NCBI GenBank assembly: GCA_002786025.1
Contig: NHNW01000019.1
Coordinates: forward strand, 434,001 to 498,000
DNA length: 64,000 nt
Direction of reading: 5' to 3'
DNA from: Zasmidium citrigriseum
Taxonomy: Eukaryota; Ascomycota; Dothideomycetes; Mycosphaerellales; Mycosphaerellaceae
Shown here: positions 60,215-64,000 of the stretch, in pieces
Position numbering within the stretch: the stretch's first letter is position 1
Layout: each line of letters opens with the position of its first letter
The notes under the pieces: generated by a model
The model's input: the letters and a program-made list of their open reading frames with translations, nothing else
Databases searched by the model: none
What the model was told of the DNA's origin: nothing
Position numbers and translations under genes: made by a program

Positions 60215-61761
60215 GACCCTATGACTGCGCCTGAACGACACTTGACGACTTGACGAGGCTGGCCTTCGACACAGATGTTTTAGATGATACCCCACAAGCA
60301 GATTCGTTTATCCACGTCGCTTCTCTTCCGATCTCCAACTGCAGCACGGTTCCATCGAGGCGAATCCGATGCACTCGCAGGACAAGGAGTGTTCTCCATA
60401 TCTTCGTTATCTCTCCTGGTTGGCTTACTCGTACGTCGCTTGCCCCGGGACGTCGATCATCCGTGCTGGTGTTCGTATAACTCGGATCCCTGCGGACGAT
60501 GATATATAATGTTGCATGCCTCACTTGAGTTCGCTCTTCAAGCCAGTCCTCTCAGAAGTGGAACGTGCCTCGACATGGTCCTGAAACAGCGTCGGTCTAT
60601 GACCATCCTTGACAGTGGCTCACTACTTCATTCGCAGGTCGCATCTGCTGTTGTCGACCACTGGCCTTCACAAGGTGTCCAGGCTTGTCCGCGCGTACCC
60701 GAACGAGGCTACACAACCTCTTCCGTCTCCTGTCAGACGATACCCTTACACATCCTGAGACCCGTTTCATGCAGACATCCGCCGAGGCAGACGATGTTCA
60801 GGGCACCGACTCTTCATGGGAAGAAGTTCGAAGAAGGCAGTGCAATCGTCTCTGCCGCCACATACGACGAAGTGGCCATCCACATACGGCACGTCCGAGT
60901 AGCTTTCTCTTGGACGAGAACTGCAATACTACCAACGCAAGCCACGTTCCTGCCAATGTCACCCATACGGTCGCCTCTTCCACCAACCTCGGAGGATGGA
61001 CATGAACAGCGGACGCTGCTGTTTCGAAAAGCGCAACTCACGTAGGTGGCGACAGCAACCTTTTCCAGGCTGACAAGCACTTCTTGAGTTACAGCGCTTC
61101 TACGCTCAACGGAGAAGGTCGAAGGGCCTATTGCTGAGCTCACTCCTTGGCAAGCCGTTCCTTTGGATGCTTCTTCGCCAAACTCAACTTTCCAGTGGCT
61201 CAGCTGCGAGCTTTGGCGCCGCCCGCTCAACTTGGCAATTCTTGTCACCTTTCGAATGAAGAAAAGAACGTCACGCCGCCAAGGGGCTTCCCCGATTATT
61301 CACGAGTGGAGTGTGAGCTGTCACTGCTTCCTGCCTCGGGACTTTGCAACCTATCTGCTGCGATTCTATCTTTCCACATACCTAACATGTCGCCGACCGT
61401 GAAGATCTTCACTCGAAACGGACTGGTATTTCGAAAGATGGCTCTTTACTGCGTCGACCGCACGCGATACCTCGTTTCGATACATGCCTTGCCAAGGCAC
61501 CGTTGTCGTCGATCAACGCCTGTCAACGAATTGTCGCGCGACCTTTACGTTGGATGTGCTTCCAGAGGCTGCCTTTGTCGACTTGGTATGATGATACTTC
61601 TCCGAAGGGTAAGTCGCACTGCGGCGGGCATCACCGAGTGTCCTGCACGACATGTAGGTATATATTCCGCCTGTTCACCCTGGTCTCACCTCCCTTGTTC
61701 CTGATCTACATCGCTCCAGTCTTTTGGAAGTCTTCATATCATCTTGTGTTATCTATTAACC
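60215..61761. other. intergenic, unresolved open frames, subtilisin promoter
   Basis: About 1.5 kb. Two overlapping plus-strand frames around 60625-61045 both read plausibly (one with SSWEEVRRRQCNRLCRHIRR, one with GKKFEEGSAIVSAATYDEVA), but neither can be joined to convincing exons. The last 200 nt are the subtilisin promoter and pyrimidine-rich leader. No gene is called. Confidence 0.35.
61659..61666 (+). promoter_or_regulatory. TATA-like box of the subtilisin gene
   Basis: TATATATT lies 96 nt before the subtilisin ATG, followed by a CT-rich tract, a layout usual for inducible secreted-protein genes in fungi. Use is inferred from position only. Confidence 0.4.
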
Positions 61762-62979
61762 ATGCGTTCCTTCTTCAACTTCCTTCTGGCTCTGCCAGCT
61801 GTGCTGGCCGCCCCGGTTCTTCTCGAGACCCGGCAAGAGGACAATATCGCTGGCTCGTGGATCGTTAAGGTCAAGCAGGATGCTGTCCTTTCCAACGTCC
61901 TCTCGCAGGTCACTCAGGCCACTGGCAAGTCGGCCACCCACCAGTACTCTTTCGGCAGCTTCAAGGGTTTCTCCATCGACTCTGTCACCGACGCCGTCAG
62001 CCTTTTGAGCAACATCGCCGCTATCGAGTCCATCGAGCCCAACACCCGCGTTTACGCCAACGCCGTCCAGGCCAACCCACCATACGGCCTCGCACGTATC
62101 TCTCACCGCAACAAGGGTGCAACGGAGTATGTTTATGATGACTCTGCTGGCGCGGGTACCTTCTCCTACATCATCGACACTGGCATCTACACTCAGCACA
62201 ACGACTTTGGAGGTACGTACATCCCCAAACCACCTCATCTGTCCCTCACGACTAACGTATCTCCAGGCCGCGCCATCAAAGGCGCCAACTTCGTCCCCGA
62301 CGAAGACGACCGCGACGGCAACGGCCACGGCACCCACGTCGCAGGCACCACGGGCTCCAACACTTACGGCGTCGCCAAGAAGACCACCCTCATCGCCGTC
62401 AAGGTCCTCTCATCCGAGGGCAGCGGCACCAACGCCCAAGTTCTGGCTGGTATCGACTGGGCAGTCCAGGACGCCAAGTCCAAGGGCCGTATTGGCAAGG
62501 CCGTCGCCAACTTGTCTCTTGGAGGTATTTTCAGCCCTATGAGCAACCAAGCCGCCGCCGCTGCTGTCCAGCAAGGTCTTTTCCTCGCCATCGCTGCCGG
62601 AAACAGTGGTCTCCCCACTATTACTTCGTCGCCGGCTTCTGAGCCATCTGTCTGCACCGTTGGCGCGACTGATGCGAATGACAACCGTGCTTCTTTCTCA
62701 AACTACGGTATTTTGGTTGATATCTTCGCTCCTGGTGTTAATGTTACGTCTACTTGGATCGATGGCCCTGATGACACCAACACTATCTCTGGTACTTCTA
62801 TGGCTACGCCACATATTACTGGTCTTGGTGCTTACTTGCTCGGCCTTGAGGGTGCGAGGACGCCGGATGCGCTTTGCAAGAGGATCCAGGACCTGTCGAC
62901 TAAGAACAAGATTAATATGGGTGTTGCTATTTTGCCGCCGAGCAAGAACTACCTTGCCTACAACGGCAATGGTGCGTAG
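61762..62979 (+). CDS. secreted subtilisin-like serine protease (S8A)
   Basis: Two exons (61762-62212 and 62267-62979; 54-nt intron) give 387 residues. A signal peptide (MRSFFNFLLALPAVLA) is followed by an I9-type propeptide inhibitor domain (GSWIVKVKQDAVLSNVL ... IESIEPNTRVYA). The mature protease has the full triad: Asp in YIIDTGI (about 137), His in GNGHGTHVAGT (about 170) and Ser in SGTSMATPH (about 328), plus oxyanion Asn in AAGNSG. The Cys usual after GHGTH in proteinase K itself is Val here. No C-terminal extension or anchor follows, so the enzyme is expected to be free in the medium. The ATG at 61762 (AACC-ATG) begins the signal peptide; a Met six codons upstream is less likely. Confidence 0.94.
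   Translation: MRSFFNFLLALPAVLAAPVLLETRQEDNIAGSWIVKVKQDAVLSNVLSQVTQATGKSATHQYSFGSFKGFSIDSVTDAVSLLSNIAAIESIEPNTRVYANAVQANPPYGLARISHRNKGATEYVYDDSAGAGTFSYIIDTGIYTQHNDFGGTYIPKPPHLSLTTNVSPGRAIKGANFVPDEDDRDGNGHGTHVAGTTGSNTYGVAKKTTLIAVKVLSSEGSGTNAQVLAGIDWAVQDAKSKGRIGKAVANLSLGGIFSPMSNQAAAAAVQQGLFLAIAAGNSGLPTITSSPASEPSVCTVGATDANDNRASFSNYGILVDIFAPGVNVTSTWIDGPDDTNTISGTSMATPHITGLGAYLLGLEGARTPDALCKRIQDLSTKNKINMGVAILPPSKNYLAYNGNGA
62213..62266 (+). other. 54-nt stop-free intron in the subtilisin gene
   Basis: GTACGT donor, GACTAAC branch and CTCCAG acceptor. Removal gives DFGGRAIKGANF, the expected sequence between the catalytic Asp and His. Its length is a multiple of three with no stop, so retention would add 18 residues next to the active site without ending the frame. 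Confidence 0.82.
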
Positions 62980-63131
62980 ATGATGTGAGGGATTAGGGAG
63001 GGACGATGTGACGTGATATGAAAGTTATGTAGTTTGGATGATTTCGTCTCGAGGATGGATGGATGTATATGACTTGGAATGAAATGAAATGCTAAAAGTC
63101 AACTATGATCTGAAATATTTCTCTGCTTCAC
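62980..63131. other. convergent 3' ends
   Basis: A 152-nt spacer between the subtilisin stop (+) and the coiled-coil protein stop (-). Nothing else seen. Confidence 0.4.
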
Positions 63132-64000
63132 TCAATCCAGATACATGTCATTCCTCAAATTTCTCAAATTCGACAAGAATCCATATCCAGAGCCGCCTTC
63201 ATTCCCAACCTTCGCCGTCTCAACACCCCCACCATACCTATAATCCATCCCCCTTGCCGGCGAAACGCCCTCTTTCCTCCTACTCTCCCCACGCTCCTTC
63301 TCCAACACCTTCATCTTATCATCGACACTCTTCTGCAACCCCTCCACAAACCTCATCCTCGCCTTCTCCTCCGCTGTCCCTTTCCACACCTCCGCCAACG
63401 TCCTCAACTCCTCGACCCTTGCGTTCGCCGCTTCCACGCCTTCGACTCCTGAAGAGAGGAGGTCGTTTATTTCGGTGCGCAGTTTTTCTACGTAGGCTTT
63501 TCCTTTTTCTTCCCGGCTGCGCGTGTCGTCGGAGGAGTTTGTTTCGGGGGCTGAGACGGAGATGAAGGAGGAGGTCAGGGAGAGGTCGGAGGGGGCGAGG
63601 GGCCATTGCATTGCGGTGCCGAAGGTTTGGATTACGGAGTCGAGGCGGGTGCGGACTGTTGTTAGATCGCGGAGGTGGGTTAGGAATTCTGGTTCGGTTG
63701 TTGGAGGGGTGGCTTTGGGGGTGTCTTCTGCGGCTGTTGTGTCTGCTTCGCCATTGCTGGCGTCTTTACTGGTTTTGGGTGGTACGAATGTCTCAATGTC
63801 TTTCTTGAGGTCATTCTCGAATGAATCTGTTAAGCCGAGTGTTTCTCCTCTCAGGACTTCCACCTCGTATGCTAGTCTGCTCCCGCTTCGAATGATTTCG
63901 TCTGTGAGTTGGGTAAGGGTGTTCGATAGCCTTGAAGTCTGTGCATTGAGCTGAGATAGGAGGGTCTGTAGCTGTGAGGAGAGATCGGTCAAGGGCACTG
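63132..64000 (-). CDS. coiled-coil protein, 5' end beyond window; possibly a COG7-like Golgi tether subunit
   Basis: The frame is open from the right edge; the first in-window candidate start is GTG (63998), so the true start may lie outside. About 289 residues are visible. The N-terminal part is heptad-like (LSSQLQTLLSQLNAQTSRLS, SGSRLAYEVEVLRGETLGLT). A conserved-looking stretch follows (RTRLDSVIQTFGTAMQWPL), then a charged coiled coil (EERTLAEVWKG-type, MRFVEGLQKSVDDKMKVLEK) and a Gly-rich end (GGSGYGFLSNLRNLRNDMYL). Length and layout recall the small fungal Cog7, a vesicle-tethering subunit at the Golgi, but that is a weak resemblance. It may equally be another coiled-coil protein. Confidence 0.55.
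   Translation of the reverse strand, partial: VPLTDLSSQLQTLLSQLNAQTSRLSNTLTQLTDEIIRSGSRLAYEVEVLRGETLGLTDSFENDLKKDIETFVPPKTSKDASNGEADTTAAEDTPKATPPTTEPEFLTHLRDLTTVRTRLDSVIQTFGTAMQWPLAPSDLSLTSSFISVSAPETNSSDDTRSREEKGKAYVEKLRTEINDLLSSGVEGVEAANARVEELRTLAEVWKGTAEEKARMRFVEGLQKSVDDKMKVLEKERGESRRKEGVSPARGMDYRYGGGVETAKVGNEGGSGYGFLSNLRNLRNDMYLD

Noticed and set aside
1..64000. Possible biosynthetic gene cluster (MFS, NmrA-like reductase, CmcJ-like oxidoreductase, transcription factor)
   Set aside because: The four genes are spread over 16 kb among housekeeping genes and there is no backbone enzyme; ordinary interspersion is the simpler reading.
1..64000. Transposable elements or RIP-degraded repeats
   Set aside because: No reverse transcriptase, transposase, terminal repeat or AT-rich TpA-biased block was seen; only short microsatellites.

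Overview
The window is nuclear DNA from a filamentous ascomycete (Pezizomycotina). The gene content and codon style fit a Dothideomycete, possibly Mycosphaerellales, but that placement is inference. The evidence is: about 26 mostly intron-poor genes; introns of 43-80 nt with GTRNGT donors, CTNAC-type branch sites and CAG/TAG acceptors; and fungal gene types such as a GH72 glucanosyltransferase, a Trk potassium transporter, a CmcJ-like oxidoreductase, a DHA1 MFS transporter and a Zn2Cys6 transcription factor. I see no transposon, rRNA, tRNA or CRISPR. Genes lie on both strands with 0.2-2.7 kb between them, and nothing is arranged as an operon.

Layout, left to right. 0-6.9 kb: the 5' part of a secreted Ser/Thr-rich protein (-), an SDR (-), mitochondrial Obg GTPase Mtg2 (+) and a one-TM unknown (+). 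8.1-18.9 kb: a large transcription factor carrying three kinds of DNA-binding domain (+), then four genes on the minus strand: NmrA-like reductase, EAF transcription elongation factor, CmcJ-like oxidoreductase and a fungal unknown. 19-21.6 kb: gene-poor, with a likely small Cys-rich gene. 21.7-32.5 kb: MFS transporter with a large cytosolic insert (+), acidic nuclear-type protein (-), GEN1/Yen1 Holliday junction resolvase (+) and a triple dsRBD-like protein (-). 33.4-44.4 kb: senescence-domain protein (-), Trk transporter (+), mitochondrial DEAD-box helicase (+), FAH-family hydrolase with two possible starts (+) and a disordered unknown (-). 45.4-53.5 kb: PDK1-type kinase preceded by a uORF that overlaps its start codon, a pseudokinase preceded by a chain of two uORFs, and an NTF2-like protein (-). 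54.6-64 kb: GH72 enzyme (+), Nop58 (-), Arp10/Arp11-like actin-related protein (+), secreted subtilisin (+) and a truncated coiled-coil protein (-).

The genes are mostly housekeeping: mitochondrial gene expression (Mtg2, DEAD-box helicase), nucleolar and Pol II function (Nop58, EAF), DNA repair (GEN1), sphingolipid/PDK1 signalling, cell wall (GH72), transport (Trk, MFS) and secreted proteolysis. I found no coherent new multi-gene system. The most unusual items are the Zn2Cys6 + TALE homeodomain + C2H2 transcription factor, the ATGA-overlapping uORFs ahead of two kinase-fold genes, the MFS transporter with a roughly 200-residue inserted loop, a PCNA-box-like motif in GEN1, and two 54-nt stop-free introns.
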